Shown here: piece after piece, positions 20,933 through 30,635 of the stretch
How the letters are laid out: every line of letters starts with the position of its first letter
Position numbering within the stretch: position 1 is the first letter of the stretch
Assembly (NCBI RefSeq): GCF_007290395.2
Contig: NZ_CP041656.2
Location: forward strand, 5,022,001 to 5,086,000
DNA from: Bradyrhizobium cosmicum
Lineage (GTDB): Bacteria; Pseudomonadota; Alphaproteobacteria; Rhizobiales; Xanthobacteraceae
Direction of reading: 5' to 3'
Length of the DNA stretch: 64,000 bases
Notes under the pieces: generated by a model
The model's database searches: none
Told to the model about the DNA's origin: nothing
The model's input: only the letters and a program-made list of their open reading frames with translations
Position numbers and translations under genes: made by a program

Positions 20933-22915
20933 TCACTCCGCCGGCTGGAGGCGTTGCTTGGCCCGCGCCGGTTTCGGCGCGCCGACCCGCAAGCGCCGGT
21001 CGGACAGCGACAGTACGCCGCCGAACGCCATCAGCACCGGTCCCCACCAGATCAGCAGCACCAGCGGCTTGTGATAGATGCGCACCGCAATGGCGCCCTC
21101 CGCGTTTGCATCGCCGAGCGAGACGTAGAGCTGGCTTGCGCCGCGCGTCAGCAGCGCGGCCTCGGTCGTCGATGAGCCGCGCGTGGTGAAGCTGCGCTTG
21201 GAGGGCGTCATGACGCTGACCGTCTGGCCGTCACGACTGACATTGAACTCGGCGATCATCTCGCGGAAGTTTGGCCCCTGACGCTGAAACAGGCCGTCCA
21301 GCTTGAGATCGTAGCCGGCGACATGGGCGACGTCGTTCTGCTTCATCGTCGCGATATATTCGCTGTTCCACGTGGTCTCGCAGACGATCCCGATCAGCGC
21401 GACGCCGAGGCCGGCATGCGCGAACGCCGTGCCCCAGGCCGAGCGCGGCAGGCCGCGCGCGCGGTGCAGCGCCGTTCCGAACGGAAGTCGCATGAGACCG
21501 GTCCGCTCGACGATGTCGGTGACGGCGCCGGCGATGACGAAGACGCCAAGCCCGATCGCGAGCGGCGCGAGCGCGCTGCCGCCGCGCGTCCAGGCCCAGA
21601 CAATGGCGATGACGACGAGGCCGGCAACGCCGGCCGCGAGCAGGCGCTGGGTGACGCCGAGCAGATCGCCGCGCTTCCACGCCAGCATCGGCCCGAACGG
21701 CACCGCCAGCAGCAGCAACGTGAACAGCGGGGCGAAGGTGAGATTGTAGAAGGGCGCGCCGACCGACATCTTGAAATCGGCCAGCAGTTCCATCGCCAAC
21801 GGATAGAGCGTGCCGAACAGCACGACCGCGCAGGCCACCGTGAGCAGCAGATTGTTCAGGACCAGCGCGCCTTCGCGCGAGATCGGCGCGAACAGGCCCC
21901 CCTGCTTCAACGAGGTCGCGCGGCCCGCGAACAGCGACAGGCTGCCGCCGATGAACAGGCACAGGATCAACAGGATGAACACGCCGCGAGTGGGATCGGT
22001 GGCGAAGGCGTGCACGGACGTGATGACGCCCGAGCGCACCAGGAAAGTGCCGAGCAGCGACAGCGAGAAGGTTAGGATCGACAGCAGGATGGTCCAGACC
22101 TTCAACGCATTGCGTTTCTCCATCACCAGCGCCGAGTGCAGCAGCGCCGTGCCGGCCAGCCACGGCATCAGCGAGGCGTTCTCGACGGGATCCCAGAACC
22201 ACCAGCCGCCCCAGCCGAGCTCATAATAAGCCCAGTAGGAGCCCATCGCGATTCCGAGGGTGAGGAATATCCAGGCCACCAGCGTCCACGGTCGCACCCA
22301 GCGCGCCCAGGCCGCATCGATGCGGCCTTCCATCAGCGCCGCGATGGCGAAGGAGAACGAGATCGAGAAGCCGACATAGCCGAGATAGAGCATCGGCGGA
22401 TGCACGGCGAGGCCGATGTCCTGGAGCACCGGATTGAGATCGCGTCCCTCGACCGGCGGGTTGACGATGCGCAGGAACGGATTGGAGGTCACCAGGATGA
22501 AGAGATAGAAGGCGCTGGCGATCCAGGCCTGCACGGCCAGCACATGCGCGCGCAGCGACAGCGGCAGATTGTTGCCGAAGGCCGCAACCAGGCCGCCGAA
22601 CAGCGCCAGAATCGCCACCCACAGCAGCATCGACCCTTCATGGTTTCCCCACACGCCGGTGATCTTGTAGAGCAGCGGCTTCATCGAGTGGGAGTTCTCG
22701 TAGACGTTGGCGACGGAGAAATCCGAGCTGACGTGCAACATCACGAGCGCGATGAACGAGGCGCCGACGAACAGCAGCTGCGCCAGCGCGGTCGAGCGCG
22801 CCACGTTCATCAGCGCGGCATCGCGCAGGCGGGCGCCGATCAGCGGCACGACCGACTGGATCAGCGCCAGGGCAAGCGCCAGCACCAGCGCGTAATGTCC
22901 GGATTCAGCGATCAC
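20933..22915 (-). CDS. ccmF: Cytochrome c haem lyase subunit CcmF (CycK)
   Basis: A 660-residue polytopic inner-membrane protein that, with CcmH and CcmI, ligates haem from CcmE to apocytochrome c. The tryptophan-rich haem-handling motif [19 protein letters not shown] is present near residues 235-253 and about fourteen to fifteen membrane segments are predicted. The start overlaps the ccmE stop by 4 bp. Length is typical of the family. Confidence 0.96.
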   Translation of the reverse strand: MIAESGHYALVLALALALIQSVVPLIGARLRDAALMNVARSTALAQLLFVGASFIALVMLHVSSDFSVANVYENSHSMKPLLYKITGVWGNHEGSMLLWVAILALFGGLVAAFGNNLPLSLRAHVLAVQAWIASAFYLFILVTSNPFLRIVNPPVEGRDLNPVLQDIGLAVHPPMLYLGYVGFSISFSFAIAALMEGRIDAAWARWVRPWTLVAWIFLTLGIAMGSYWAYYELGWGGWWFWDPVENASLMPWLAGTALLHSALVMEKRNALKVWTILLSILTFSLSLLGTFLVRSGVITSVHAFATDPTRGVFILLILCLFIGGSLSLFAGRATSLKQGGLFAPISREGALVLNNLLLTVACAVVLFGTLYPLAMELLADFKMSVGAPFYNLTFAPLFTLLLLAVPFGPMLAWKRGDLLGVTQRLLAAGVAGLVVIAIVWAWTRGGSALAPLAIGLGVFVIAGAVTDIVERTGLMRLPFGTALHRARGLPRSAWGTAFAHAGLGVALIGIVCETTWNSEYIATMKQNDVAHVAGYDLKLDGLFQRQGPNFREMIAEFNVSRDGQTVSVMTPSKRSFTTRGSSTTEAALLTRGASQLYVSLGDANAEGAIAVRIYHKPLVLLIWWGPVLMAFGGVLSLSDRRLRVGAPKPARAKQRLQPAE

Positions 22916-23421
22916 CGCACTGCTCCCTGCGAATTGCCCTGCGCCGTCGTTGCCGCCGGCTTGACACTATCGGAAGCTTTGGCGCCGTAGTCGTCCTTCC
23001 AGTGCCCCTGCTTCTTCAGGGCGTCGGCGACGTCCTTGGGCATGTAGGTCTCGTCATGCTTGGCGAGCACGGTATCGGCCTTGAACACGCCGTTAGCGTC
23101 GAGCGCGCCTTCGGCGACCACGCCCTGCCCTTCGCGGAACAGATCCGGCAGGATGCCCTTGTAGGCGACGGGCAGCTTTGCGCCGCCATCGGCGACCTCG
23201 AATGTCACCGCAAGATTGTCGCCGCGGTGGAGCGAGCCGGGCTGCACCAGCCCGCCGAGGCGAAATCGTTTGCCCGGTTCGACGTGCTTCTCGGCGACCA
23301 TGGTCGGGGTCGAGAAGAACACGATCGAATCCCTAAGCGCGTTGAGCACCAGCGCGGCCGCGAGGGCGAGCACGGCGAGCGAGCCGCCGATGATGGTCAT
23401 CCGTCGCTGCTTGCGCGTCAT
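22912..23421 (-). CDS. ccmE: Haem chaperone CcmE (CycJ)
   Basis: A 169-residue membrane-anchored periplasmic haem chaperone. An N-terminal anchor (about 8-29) leads to an OB-fold. The haem-binding residue is H122 in [11 protein letters not shown], with the family tyrosine at 126. The tail after about 135 is flexible and rich in K, A and T. I use the ATG at 23421, which puts the family MTRKQRRM start at the N-terminus; upstream in-frame sequence is out of family. The gene lies 37 bp after ccmI and overlaps ccmF. Confidence 0.95.
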   Translation of the reverse strand: MTRKQRRMTIIGGSLAVLALAAALVLNALRDSIVFFSTPTMVAEKHVEPGKRFRLGGLVQPGSLHRGDNLAVTFEVADGGAKLPVAYKGILPDLFREGQGVVAEGALDANGVFKADTVLAKHDETYMPKDVADALKKQGHWKDDYGAKASDSVKPAATTAQGNSQGAVR

Positions 23422-23458
23422 GGCGTATCCGTTCCCTGCTGATCTCGTCGCAGCATCG

Positions 23459-24568
23459 TCATCCGTCGAGCCCGAGCGTCTTGAGGCCTTCGTTGAGTTG
23501 GCGCAGCCGCGCGGCGTCGTTGGCAACGGCCTGGCGGGCATCGCCCGATGCGCCCACCGCCTTGTCGCGATCGCCCATCACGAGATAGGCGCGCACCAGG
23601 CGCAGCCAACCCTCGACGTCGTCGCCATTCTGCTTGAGACGCGTGGCGAGGCGCTCGACCATGCCGCGCACCATCGCGTTGCGATCGCCCTCGTTCATGT
23701 CCCTGGACGCGGCGAGGGTCTCGTCCGACAGCGCCGGCATCGTGCCGCCACCGACCCGCGCCAGCGAAGACTGCACCAGGGAACGCCACGGCGCATCCTC
23801 CGGCGCCTTCGCCAGCAGCGCGCGCCAGATGTTGGCGGCATCGTCCTTGCGGCCGTCCTGCTCGGCGGCGAGACCGAGGAAATAGTTTGCCTTGGGATCG
23901 TCGGCGTTGAGCGCATGTGCACGCTCGAATTCGCCCTTGGCTTCGGCGGTCACCACGCCATTTGCGGCGGCTGCGATGGCTTCGCCGAGATCGGAGCGGC
24001 GCTCGGCGCTCTCGCCATTGTAGGTGAGCGAGTTGCGATAGGCGCGCACCGCATCGTCGAAGCGGCCGAGCCGTTGCAATACCGGCGCGAGCACGTTCCA
24101 GCCGCGTCCGTCGGTCGGATTCTTTTCCAGATGTTGCTCGACCTGCACGACGAGGTTCTCGAGCGACTGCGCCATGCCCGATCCTGATCCGCGCTCCCGC
24201 TGCGCTAGCGGAAAGTCCTGAAGCCTGGGCGAGCCAAGCGGCATGTAGACACCGACCGCAACGAGCGGCAGGCCTGCGAGCGCCAGCACAGCCGCCGCAC
24301 GGCGCCATTTGAGGCTCGACGTCGGCGTTTGCGCGGCCTCTGTGCCGGCTGCGGCAAGCAGCCTGCGGCTGATCTCGACGCGCGCGGCCTCGGCTTCGGG
24401 CGCGGCGATCAACCCGGCGGCGAGATCACGCTCGACCTCGGCCAGTTGGTCCTTGTAGACCGCAACCTCGCTGCCCTGCTTTTGCGCGCGTCCGCTGCGG
24501 CCGAGCGGCAAGAGCACGGCAAAAATCGCCGCGACCGTCATCAGCGCGAACACGAACCATAGCGTCAT
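23459..24568 (-). CDS. ccmI: Cytochrome c maturation protein CcmI (CycH)
   Basis: A 369-residue apocytochrome c chaperone. Two membrane helices (about 1-22 and 92-112) flank a cytoplasmic loop with a leucine-zipper-like stretch ([18 protein letters not shown]), and a periplasmic domain of TPR repeats (about 140-369) follows. The TPR part binds the C-terminus of apocytochrome c and hands it to CcmF/CcmH. The ATG at 24568 starts directly with the first helix ([16 protein letters not shown]). It is the first gene of the operon, downstream of an 18-bp palindrome. Confidence 0.94.
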   Translation of the reverse strand: MTLWFVFALMTVAAIFAVLLPLGRSGRAQKQGSEVAVYKDQLAEVERDLAAGLIAAPEAEAARVEISRRLLAAAGTEAAQTPTSSLKWRRAAAVLALAGLPLVAVGVYMPLGSPRLQDFPLAQRERGSGSGMAQSLENLVVQVEQHLEKNPTDGRGWNVLAPVLQRLGRFDDAVRAYRNSLTYNGESAERRSDLGEAIAAAANGVVTAEAKGEFERAHALNADDPKANYFLGLAAEQDGRKDDAANIWRALLAKAPEDAPWRSLVQSSLARVGGGTMPALSDETLAASRDMNEGDRNAMVRGMVERLATRLKQNGDDVEGWLRLVRAYLVMGDRDKAVGASGDARQAVANDAARLRQLNEGLKTLGLDG

Positions 24569-24637
24569 CTGGCAAGCTTCCGGCAGCGCGCCACCCGCGC
24601 CCACAGGTGGCTTTACACCACGGCCGGATGATGCGGC

Positions 24638-24655
24638 AATTGACAATTGTCAATT
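24638..24655. promoter_or_regulatory. Perfect 18-bp palindrome upstream of the ccm operon
   Basis: AATTGACAATTGTCAATT is an exact palindrome, strikingly AT-rich in this GC-rich DNA, about 70 bp upstream of the ccmI start. Each half contains TTGACA, the -35 consensus, reading outward. It could be an operator of a dimeric regulator or part of the promoter; no good -10 box is seen at 17 bp. Confidence 0.5.
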
Positions 24656-24699
24656 CACCGCGACCGCGCACAGTCCCGAAACGGTGAAAATCCAACGGC

Positions 24700-24969
24700 T
24701 TAGCCGATCTCGAAGTCCGCACTTTGCGCGGCGTCCTCGCCGTGACCATTGATGGCCTTCAGGAAGTACGTCCCTGGCGTGATTGCGTCCGGCAATCTGA
24801 TGCGCAGCGCCCCGACCGGAACAGGGGATGCAACCCTGGTGATCGTCTCAGGCAGCTGCCGACCGCTTGCCTTCTCGACCAGCACCACCTTCGCGCCGGT
24901 CATCAGCCTTCGATATTTGGCAACAATGACGCGGTTTTCAATTTCGATGGAGCTGATAAGGGGTTTCAT
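24700..24969 (-). CDS. Small beta-rich protein of unknown function
   Basis: An 89-residue reading frame with no recognised motif. It alternates hydrophobic strands and turns (IEIENRVIVAKYRR, GAKVVLVEK, ALRIRLPDAITPGTYFLKAIN), a pattern that looks like one small beta-sandwich or Ig-like domain. There is no signal peptide and no membrane segment. It lies alone between the ccm operon and the next unknown gene, on the same strand as both. Coding bias and the strand pattern make it plausible; the function is unknown. Confidence 0.6.
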   Translation of the reverse strand: MKPLISSIEIENRVIVAKYRRLMTGAKVVLVEKASGRQLPETITRVASPVPVGALRIRLPDAITPGTYFLKAINGHGEDAAQSADFEIG

Positions 24970-25068
24970 GCGCCCACAGATAGAAATTCCAAGACTTGCA
25001 TGGAGACCGTAGGGCCCGCCACCGGCACCGTCAACCAGAAATTGTGATCACGAAAATATGCTCTTAAA

Positions 25069-26472
25069 TCAACCGGCGCGCGACGATTTGCGCTCGCCCG
25101 TCGCCGCGTTCTCCGCGGCACGGCTCATCAGCGAGGCGTAATCGTCGCCGAACAGCACTTGGCAGAATCGGATCGCAGCCTGCACCTGCTGCTGCCGATA
25201 GGTGCGGATCTTGAGATCGGCGGCGCGCAGCGACTGCACCAGCTGCTCGGTCGACCGTTCCACATATTGCTGGAGGTCGGAATAGGTGCGGAGCGTCACC
25301 TCGTTGATCGCAAGCTCGCTCGCGTAGTTGCGGCAAGTTGCGACGAAATCGATCAGCGCCACGGTTTCCTCGACCTCGGTGCTGTCGATCCGCGCTCCCG
25401 GCGGAATCTCTTTCTCGGGGCGCTGGCGCAGGATGCGGCGCACGCGGCCGGGAACACTGTCGATCTCCGACTGCAGCGCGTTGGAAATGTCGGCGCGGAT
25501 CGAGGTCAACTGCTTGCCCCAGGGGGAATCATTGCGCAGATCGAGTTCCGTGCGCAGGCCGCGCACACCGTCGTGCAGCGTCTTGAGGTTGTCGGCAACG
25601 TTGTCGAAATGGCCGCGTTTGATGTCCATGCGCAGGGTCGCGGCCACGCAGGACAGATCGTGCAGGGCGATCGTGACGGCGGCGCCATAGGGCGTTGCCG
25701 CGACGCGGATCTCGTCGTCGGACGCCGCAATCTTGATGGCAAGGCGGATGATCTGCCACGGCGCGGTCATGCGCTGCACCACCATCGACAGCGCGAATGG
25801 CAGCATTTGCGGCGTCTGGAGCACGGGAATATTGAGCGTGGCCGTCACCGACGCGATCTGGGCATCGCCGAAAACGCGCAGTGAGCGTGGCAGCTTCTCG
25901 TTCAGGGTGGCGATGGCTTCCCGGACCTGAAGCACCGCTCCGATCGAATAGAGATCCTCGATCACATTGGGCGGACCGACACGGGCGAGCGCGCGCGACT
26001 TATCGCCGCCGCCCGGTCCCGTCAGTTGGAAGATGGCGTCGGCGGCTACCGCCTGGAGTTTCAGCGCGAGGGCCTCGACCTGGCCGGCACTGTCGGCAGC
26101 CGGCATGCGCGCCAGCGCCGCCTCGAATTCGCTGACCTTGTCCGGGGCGCCGTCGCGGCCAAGCCATTGCCAGATCGGGTGCAGCGATGAGCGGCGGATC
26201 TGGCCGACCCGGATCGGGGCGCCTGCCTCGACCAGGAACGGTTCCAGCACCTGGAACAGCAGCCGCGACAGATCGTCAGTGCGCGGCGGCGGGGCGTCCT
26301 CGGCCTCGGTCTTGCGGACGATCTTGCGTAATTGCTCGAGTACGAGGGTCGCAACAGCCGTGTCCTGGCCGCGTTCGAGCGCGCGCTCGAACTCCCGCAG
26401 CAGCAGCGCCTGCGCCTGCGGCGGGAGCTGCGCGAGATATTCCCTCAGCCGCTCGGTCGATGTCTGGCTCAT
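25069..26472 (-). CDS. Conserved protein of unknown function, helical
   Basis: A 467-residue protein that I do not recognise as a named family. It is mostly helical, with no signal peptide and no clear membrane segment, so it is likely cytoplasmic. It starts MSQTSTERLREYLAQLPPQAQALLLREFERALERG. The middle (around 215-300) has strands with conserved-looking polar residues, and the C-terminal 130 residues are helical and rich in charged residues, with a possible coiled coil (YSDLQQYVERSTEQLVQSLR). It stands alone in its unit, 96 bp after a divergent stretch. The long clean frame and alphaproteobacterial codon use support a real gene. Confidence 0.75.
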   Translation of the reverse strand: MSQTSTERLREYLAQLPPQAQALLLREFERALERGQDTAVATLVLEQLRKIVRKTEAEDAPPPRTDDLSRLLFQVLEPFLVEAGAPIRVGQIRRSSLHPIWQWLGRDGAPDKVSEFEAALARMPAADSAGQVEALALKLQAVAADAIFQLTGPGGGDKSRALARVGPPNVIEDLYSIGAVLQVREAIATLNEKLPRSLRVFGDAQIASVTATLNIPVLQTPQMLPFALSMVVQRMTAPWQIIRLAIKIAASDDEIRVAATPYGAAVTIALHDLSCVAATLRMDIKRGHFDNVADNLKTLHDGVRGLRTELDLRNDSPWGKQLTSIRADISNALQSEIDSVPGRVRRILRQRPEKEIPPGARIDSTEVEETVALIDFVATCRNYASELAINEVTLRTYSDLQQYVERSTEQLVQSLRAADLKIRTYRQQQVQAAIRFCQVLFGDDYASLMSRAAENAATGERKSSRAG

Positions 26473-26631
26473 GCGCCCGGATAATGCATGGTAAAATGGC
26501 AGACGTAGGTGCGTCCTGCGCGATCATAGGTGGGACCCACTTAAGAAGCCGTTTAGGAAGTTGCCGCGAATGCCTCCAGTTTCGCGCTAATCGGACTCAC
26601 GCAGGCGAAATAGTCACGTCGGAACAAAGGA

Positions 26632-28053
26632 TTATACTCCGGGCAGCACCAGCTCCGCCCGCAGCCCCCCGATCGGCGCGCCACTGAGCGAGAGGCTGCC
26701 GCCATAGAGCGCGGCAAGGTCAGTCACGATCGACAGCCCCAGCCCCGAGCCGGGCTTCGACTCGTCGAGCCGCTGGCCGCGGCGCGAAACCTGGGCGCGT
26801 TCCGCCTCCGACAGGCCGCGCCCGTCGTCGTCGACGATGATCCGCAGGCGCAGGCCGGCACCCGCGTGCTGCGTCGCCTCCACCAAAACCTCGATGAAGA
26901 CCCGCGTGGCCGCCCATTTGCAGGCGTTGTCGACGAGATTGCCGACCATCTCTTCCAGATCCTGCCGCTCGCCGCGGAATTTGGCCGACGGATCGGCGTT
27001 CGCCTCGACCATGATGCCGCGGTCACGGTGGATCTTCTCCATGGTCCGCCGCAGGGCCTCGATGGCGGGCGCAACCTCCGTCACGGTTCCGACCACCGAG
27101 ACGCGCGCCGCGATGCGGGCGCGCTCGAGATGATGGGCAAGCTGGCTGCGCATCACGTCCGCCTGCTCCATGACCTTGGCCGCGAAGGGATCGGCGCCAT
27201 GGGCGGCGGCCTCGTTGACGATCACCGAGAGCGGCGTCTTGATCGCATGGGCGAGATTGCCGACATGGGTGCGGGCACGCTCGACGATCTCGCGATTGGC
27301 GTCGATCAACGCATTTGTCTCGCGCGCCAGCGGCGCGATCTCGACCGGGAATTCGCCTTCGAGCCGCTCCGCCCGCCCGGAGCGGATGTCGGCGATGGAT
27401 TCCGAGATGCGCTTGAGCGGCGCAAGGCCGAAGCGGACCTGGAACACCGTGGTCAGCAGCAGCACGATGCCGAGCGCGGTGAAGGTGCCGCCGAGATAGT
27501 AATCAAAACTCCGCGTCTCGTCGAAAATCTCGGTGTCGTCGCCGGCAACACTGACCAGATATTTGCCGTCGGCACCAAGATCGACGGGACGCTCGACCAT
27601 GCGCAGATTCTGCCCCTCGGGCCCGTCGACATAGGCAAGGCGAATGCCGGCCGCAGTGAGCTCGCTGCCCTGCTCCTCCAGCTTCGGCAGCTTCTTGTCC
27701 CAGAGCGAGCGCGAGGAGCGCACCTCCGGCTTCTCCGTATCGGTCCGCGTGATCTGCCAGTACCAGCCGGACAGCGGCAGCTCGAACAGCGGCTCGCCGA
27801 GCGACTGGAACTGACGGTCCGGTGGCTCGTCGGGGGTGGCGACTTCGGCGATGAGTGTGCGCAGATAGAGATTGAGCCGGCGGTCGAACGCGCGCTCGGT
27901 GGCATTCCTGTAGACCGACGACAGCACCACGCCGGTAATGGCCAGGATCACCACGAGCCAGGCCGTCGCCGACAGGAACAGGCGATTGGCGAGCGAGCTG
28001 GCGGGCATCGGAATGATCCCGGGGGCGCGAGGCGGCAGGGCGTCGGTGGTCAT
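26632..28053 (-). CDS. Sensor histidine kinase, FeuQ/PhoQ-like
   Basis: A 473-residue inner-membrane kinase with membrane segments at about 25-47 and 187-207 around a periplasmic domain of about 140 residues. A HAMP-like region, HisKA with H269 in VGNLAHAIKTPLSVIV, and an ATPase domain (DDDGRGLSEAER, GSGLGLSIVTDLA) follow. The GNLAHAIKTPL form of the H-box is typical of the PhoQ/FeuQ branch. It pairs with the response regulator 46 bp upstream on the same strand. In rhizobia FeuPQ affects iron uptake or cyclic glucan export and osmotic adaptation; which applies here is not shown by sequence. Confidence 0.9.
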   Translation of the reverse strand: MTTDALPPRAPGIIPMPASSLANRLFLSATAWLVVILAITGVVLSSVYRNATERAFDRRLNLYLRTLIAEVATPDEPPDRQFQSLGEPLFELPLSGWYWQITRTDTEKPEVRSSRSLWDKKLPKLEEQGSELTAAGIRLAYVDGPEGQNLRMVERPVDLGADGKYLVSVAGDDTEIFDETRSFDYYLGGTFTALGIVLLLTTVFQVRFGLAPLKRISESIADIRSGRAERLEGEFPVEIAPLARETNALIDANREIVERARTHVGNLAHAIKTPLSVIVNEAAAHGADPFAAKVMEQADVMRSQLAHHLERARIAARVSVVGTVTEVAPAIEALRRTMEKIHRDRGIMVEANADPSAKFRGERQDLEEMVGNLVDNACKWAATRVFIEVLVEATQHAGAGLRLRIIVDDDGRGLSEAERAQVSRRGQRLDESKPGSGLGLSIVTDLAALYGGSLSLSGAPIGGLRAELVLPGV

Positions 28054-28099
28054 GACGCGACCAAGGCCCCTGTTCGATCGCCCGTCAAGTCCGGACGCT

Positions 28100-28774
28100 T
28101 CAGGCGCCCGGCGCGGCCGGCGGGGTCAGCAGATAGCCGAGACCACGGACGGTCTGGATGATATCGACATCGAGCTTCTTGCGGATGCGGCCGACGAAGA
28201 CCTCAATCGTATTGGAGTCGCGGTCGAAATCCTGGTCGTAGAGATGCTCGACCAGCTCGGTGCGGGACACGACGCGCCCCGAATGATGCATTAGGTAGGC
28301 CAGAAGCCGATATTCGTGCGAGGTCATCTTCACGGGATTGCCGGAGACACTGACCCGCCCGGTCCTGGTGTCGAGCGTGACAGGACCGCAGCTGAGTTCG
28401 CTCTGGGCATGGCCGGTCGAGCGGCGCAGCAGGGCGCGGATGCGCGCCAGCACCTCCTCCAGATGGAACGGCTTGGCGACGTAATCGTCGGCGCCGGCAT
28501 CGAAGCCCTGCACCTTGTCGCTCCAGCGGTCGCGCGCGGTGAGGATCAGGACCGGCATGGTACGGCCATTGCGGCGCCAGGCTTCCAGCACCGAGATGCC
28601 ATCCTTCTTGGGCAGGCCGATGTCGAGCACCACGGCATCGTAGGGCTCGTTGTCACCGAGAAAATGCCCTTCCTCCCCGTCGAAGGCGCGATCGACGACG
28701 TAACCGGCGTCGCTCAGCGCCTTGGTGAGCTGGCGATTGAGATCGGGGTCATCCTCAACGACGAGCAGGCGCAC
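28100..28774 (-). CDS. OmpR/PhoP-family response regulator, FeuP-like
   Basis: A 224-residue regulator with phosphoacceptor D51 (VVLDIGLPKKDG), acidic pair E7/D8/D9, the switch lysine in AKPFHLEEVL, and a C-terminal winged helix (about 125-216; SNTIEVFVGRIRKKL, TVRGLGYLL). It is first in a two-gene operon with the FeuQ-like kinase. The ATG starts directly with the first receiver strand. Function by family: control of envelope or osmotic genes after phosphorylation by its kinase. Confidence 0.92.
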   Translation of the reverse strand: MRLLVVEDDPDLNRQLTKALSDAGYVVDRAFDGEEGHFLGDNEPYDAVVLDIGLPKKDGISVLEAWRRNGRTMPVLILTARDRWSDKVQGFDAGADDYVAKPFHLEEVLARIRALLRRSTGHAQSELSCGPVTLDTRTGRVSVSGNPVKMTSHEYRLLAYLMHHSGRVVSRTELVEHLYDQDFDRDSNTIEVFVGRIRKKLDVDIIQTVRGLGYLLTPPAAPGA

Positions 28775-28905
28775 GCTTCTCTCCAGAATTAGACCGCATC
28801 AACTCCGGCAGAGATGAGCAATTCCGGCGTGAACTGAATATGAACGCGGGGAACCGGCGGCGTTACTTTTTGGTCATATACGACCTCTGGGGCGCCGACG
28901 CGACT

Positions 28906-28944
28906 GCGCCCGCCAGGCCGGCGGACGAACCGGCTGGCGGGCGC
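28906..28944 (-). terminator. Strong hairpin after the 51-residue membrane protein gene
   Basis: GCGCCCGCCAG (28906-28916) and CTGGCGGGCGC (28934-28944) are exact reverse complements. The hairpin lies about 57 bp after the stop of the small minus-strand gene and before the FeuP-like gene. No T-run follows, so it is terminator-like but not a textbook case. Confidence 0.45.
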
Positions 28945-29001
28945 AATGTGCCGCGTGCCGCGGCGAGTCGGAAAGTCCGCCCTTCCCGTCGATGCGGGCC
29001 G

Positions 29002-29157
29002 TCAGGTCCGGAAGAACACGAACCAGATGACGGCAAGGATCAGGATGGCCAGCCCGGTCGAGATGGCGAGCAGGGCTGCGACCGACGGCCCGGGCTCGCC
29101 CGCGCGCGCTTCGGTCGCGGTCTCGACGATCTGATGCTGGTCTCGCGTGGTTGCCAT
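29002..29157 (-). CDS. 51-residue single-span membrane protein
   Basis: A short frame with GAGGT four bases before the ATG. The first 24 residues are polar (MATTRDQHQIVETATEARAG), followed by one strongly hydrophobic segment, ALLAISTGLAILILAVIWFVFF (about 28-49), and a short RT end. This is the layout of a small inner-membrane protein with the N-terminus in the cytoplasm. It lies on the minus strand between the FeuP-like gene and the divergent ku gene. I know no function. The ribosome binding site and the clean membrane helix support it being real. Confidence 0.7.
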   Translation of the reverse strand: MATTRDQHQIVETATEARAGEPGPSVAALLAISTGLAILILAVIWFVFFRT

Positions 29158-29359
29158 GGTGACCTCAATCTCTGGCTGTCACGGTGGCAACGCCCGATCT
29201 GATGCGATGTTCCGATCTTTGCCGTTGGATCAGGCAGCAACCGGAGGCCGGGCGGCGGGTTAACGCAGTTGCAAGATTCCGCAGCGTGCCTTGCTATGAT
29301 TCGCCGTTCCTCGATGGTATCCTTATAGGTCTGTGTCCCTGTTGCGTTTGGAGTAGCCC

Positions 29360-30334
29360 ATGGCCCCCCGCGCCAATTGGAAGGGTTTTCTGCGTCTCTC
29401 GCTCGTGACCTGCCCGGTCGCGCTGTATCCGGCCACTTCGGATACGGAGAAAGTGTCGTTCAACCAGATCAACCGCAAGACCGGCCACCGGATCAAGTAC
29501 CTCAAGGTCGACGCCGAGACCGGCGACGAGGTGACCTCCGAGGACATCGTCAAGGGCTACAAGGTCGACACCGACACCTATATCGAAGTCACCAAGGACG
29601 AGCTCGACGATATCGCGCTGGACTCGACGCACACGATCGAGATCGACGAATTCGTGCCGAAGACCGACATCGACAGCCGTTACCTGATCCGTCCCTATTA
29701 TCTCGTACCGGATGGCAAGGTCGGCCACGACGCCTTCGCGGTCATCCGCGAGACCATCCGCAGCATGAACAAGGTCGCGATCGGCCGCGTGGTGCTGACC
29801 AACCGCGAGCACATCATCGCGCTGGAGCCGCTGGAGAGCGGCCTGATGGGCACGCTGCTGCGCTATCCCTACGAAGTGCGCAGCGAGAAGGAATATTTCG
29901 ACGACATCCAGGACGTGAAGCTGACCAAGGACATGCTCGACCTCGCCAAGCATATCGTCGAGAAGAAGTCCGGCACGTTCGAGCCCGAGCTGTTCGAGGA
30001 CCATTACGAGACGGCGCTGATCGATCTCATCAACAAGAAGCGCGCGGGCGCACCGATCGCAGCCAAGGTGACGCCGAAGAGCAGCGGCAACGTCATCAAC
30101 CTGATGGACGCGCTGAAGAAGAGCCTCGCGAGCGAGAAGGACGCAGCTCCCGCGGCCAAGGTCGCCAAAGGCAAGAAGCCGAAGAAGCGCGTCGAGGGCC
30201 AGCGCGAGATGCTGCTCCCGATCGCAGGCAAGGGCGGCAAGACGGCAGCCGCCAAGGAAGCGGCGCCCAAGGAAGCTTCGAGGAAGGCCGACAAGCCGGT
30301 GCGCACCGCGGCACGGGCGAAGAAGGCCGGGTAG
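29360..30334 (+). CDS. ku: Non-homologous end-joining protein Ku
   Basis: A 324-residue bacterial Ku that binds DNA ends as a homodimer and recruits the LigD ligase. The family start (MAPRANWKGFLRLSLVTCPVALYPA) and the beta-barrel core with HRIKYLKVDAETGDEV and SRYLIRPYYLVPDGKVG are clear. The core runs to about residue 255. The last 70 residues are a lysine- and alanine-rich tail (PKKRVEGQREMLLPIAGKGGK onwards), which in bacterial Ku proteins contributes DNA binding and ligase contact. No ligD is in the window; Bradyrhizobium-type genomes often carry several ku genes. Confidence 0.95.
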   Translation: MAPRANWKGFLRLSLVTCPVALYPATSDTEKVSFNQINRKTGHRIKYLKVDAETGDEVTSEDIVKGYKVDTDTYIEVTKDELDDIALDSTHTIEIDEFVPKTDIDSRYLIRPYYLVPDGKVGHDAFAVIRETIRSMNKVAIGRVVLTNREHIIALEPLESGLMGTLLRYPYEVRSEKEYFDDIQDVKLTKDMLDLAKHIVEKKSGTFEPELFEDHYETALIDLINKKRAGAPIAAKVTPKSSGNVINLMDALKKSLASEKDAAPAAKVAKGKKPKKRVEGQREMLLPIAGKGGKTAAAKEAAPKEASRKADKPVRTAARAKKAG

Positions 30335-30392
30335 ACGCATCGCGTCTGCCATCGGGCCGTGATGTCTCCCCTCGCCGATCGGCCGGAATGAC

Positions 30393-30635
30393 ATGCCGTG
30401 GTCGACGGCATTCGACGATCCCGTTCAGATCGGCGGCAGGCGCAGACTGCTGACGCTGCAGCAGGCGGCGGACTACATCATGCAGCTGCCCGAGGACGCG
30501 CAGCACGAAGCCCACTGGCAGACCGCGATCGAGACCCTGATCCATGCGGCCGAGACCGGCGGCGGCTGGCTGATGTTCGCCCGCATTGCGATGTTGCGGG
30601 CGCTGAACGCGGACGGACGGCACGGTGATCAATAG
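30393..30635 (+). CDS. Small conserved-looking protein of unknown function
   Basis: An 80-residue protein: MPWSTAFDDPVQIGGRRRLL, then TLQQAADYIMQLPEDAQHE and HWQTAIETLIHAAETGG. It is a mainly helical soluble protein with a tryptophan at each end of the core. I remember similar short proteins annotated as hypothetical in Bradyrhizobium, with the shape LxTLxxAxxxIxxLP...HWQxAxExLxxAA. It lies 58 bp after ku and could be co-transcribed. No function is known to me. Confidence 0.75.
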   Translation: MPWSTAFDDPVQIGGRRRLLTLQQAADYIMQLPEDAQHEAHWQTAIETLIHAAETGGGWLMFARIAMLRALNADGRHGDQ

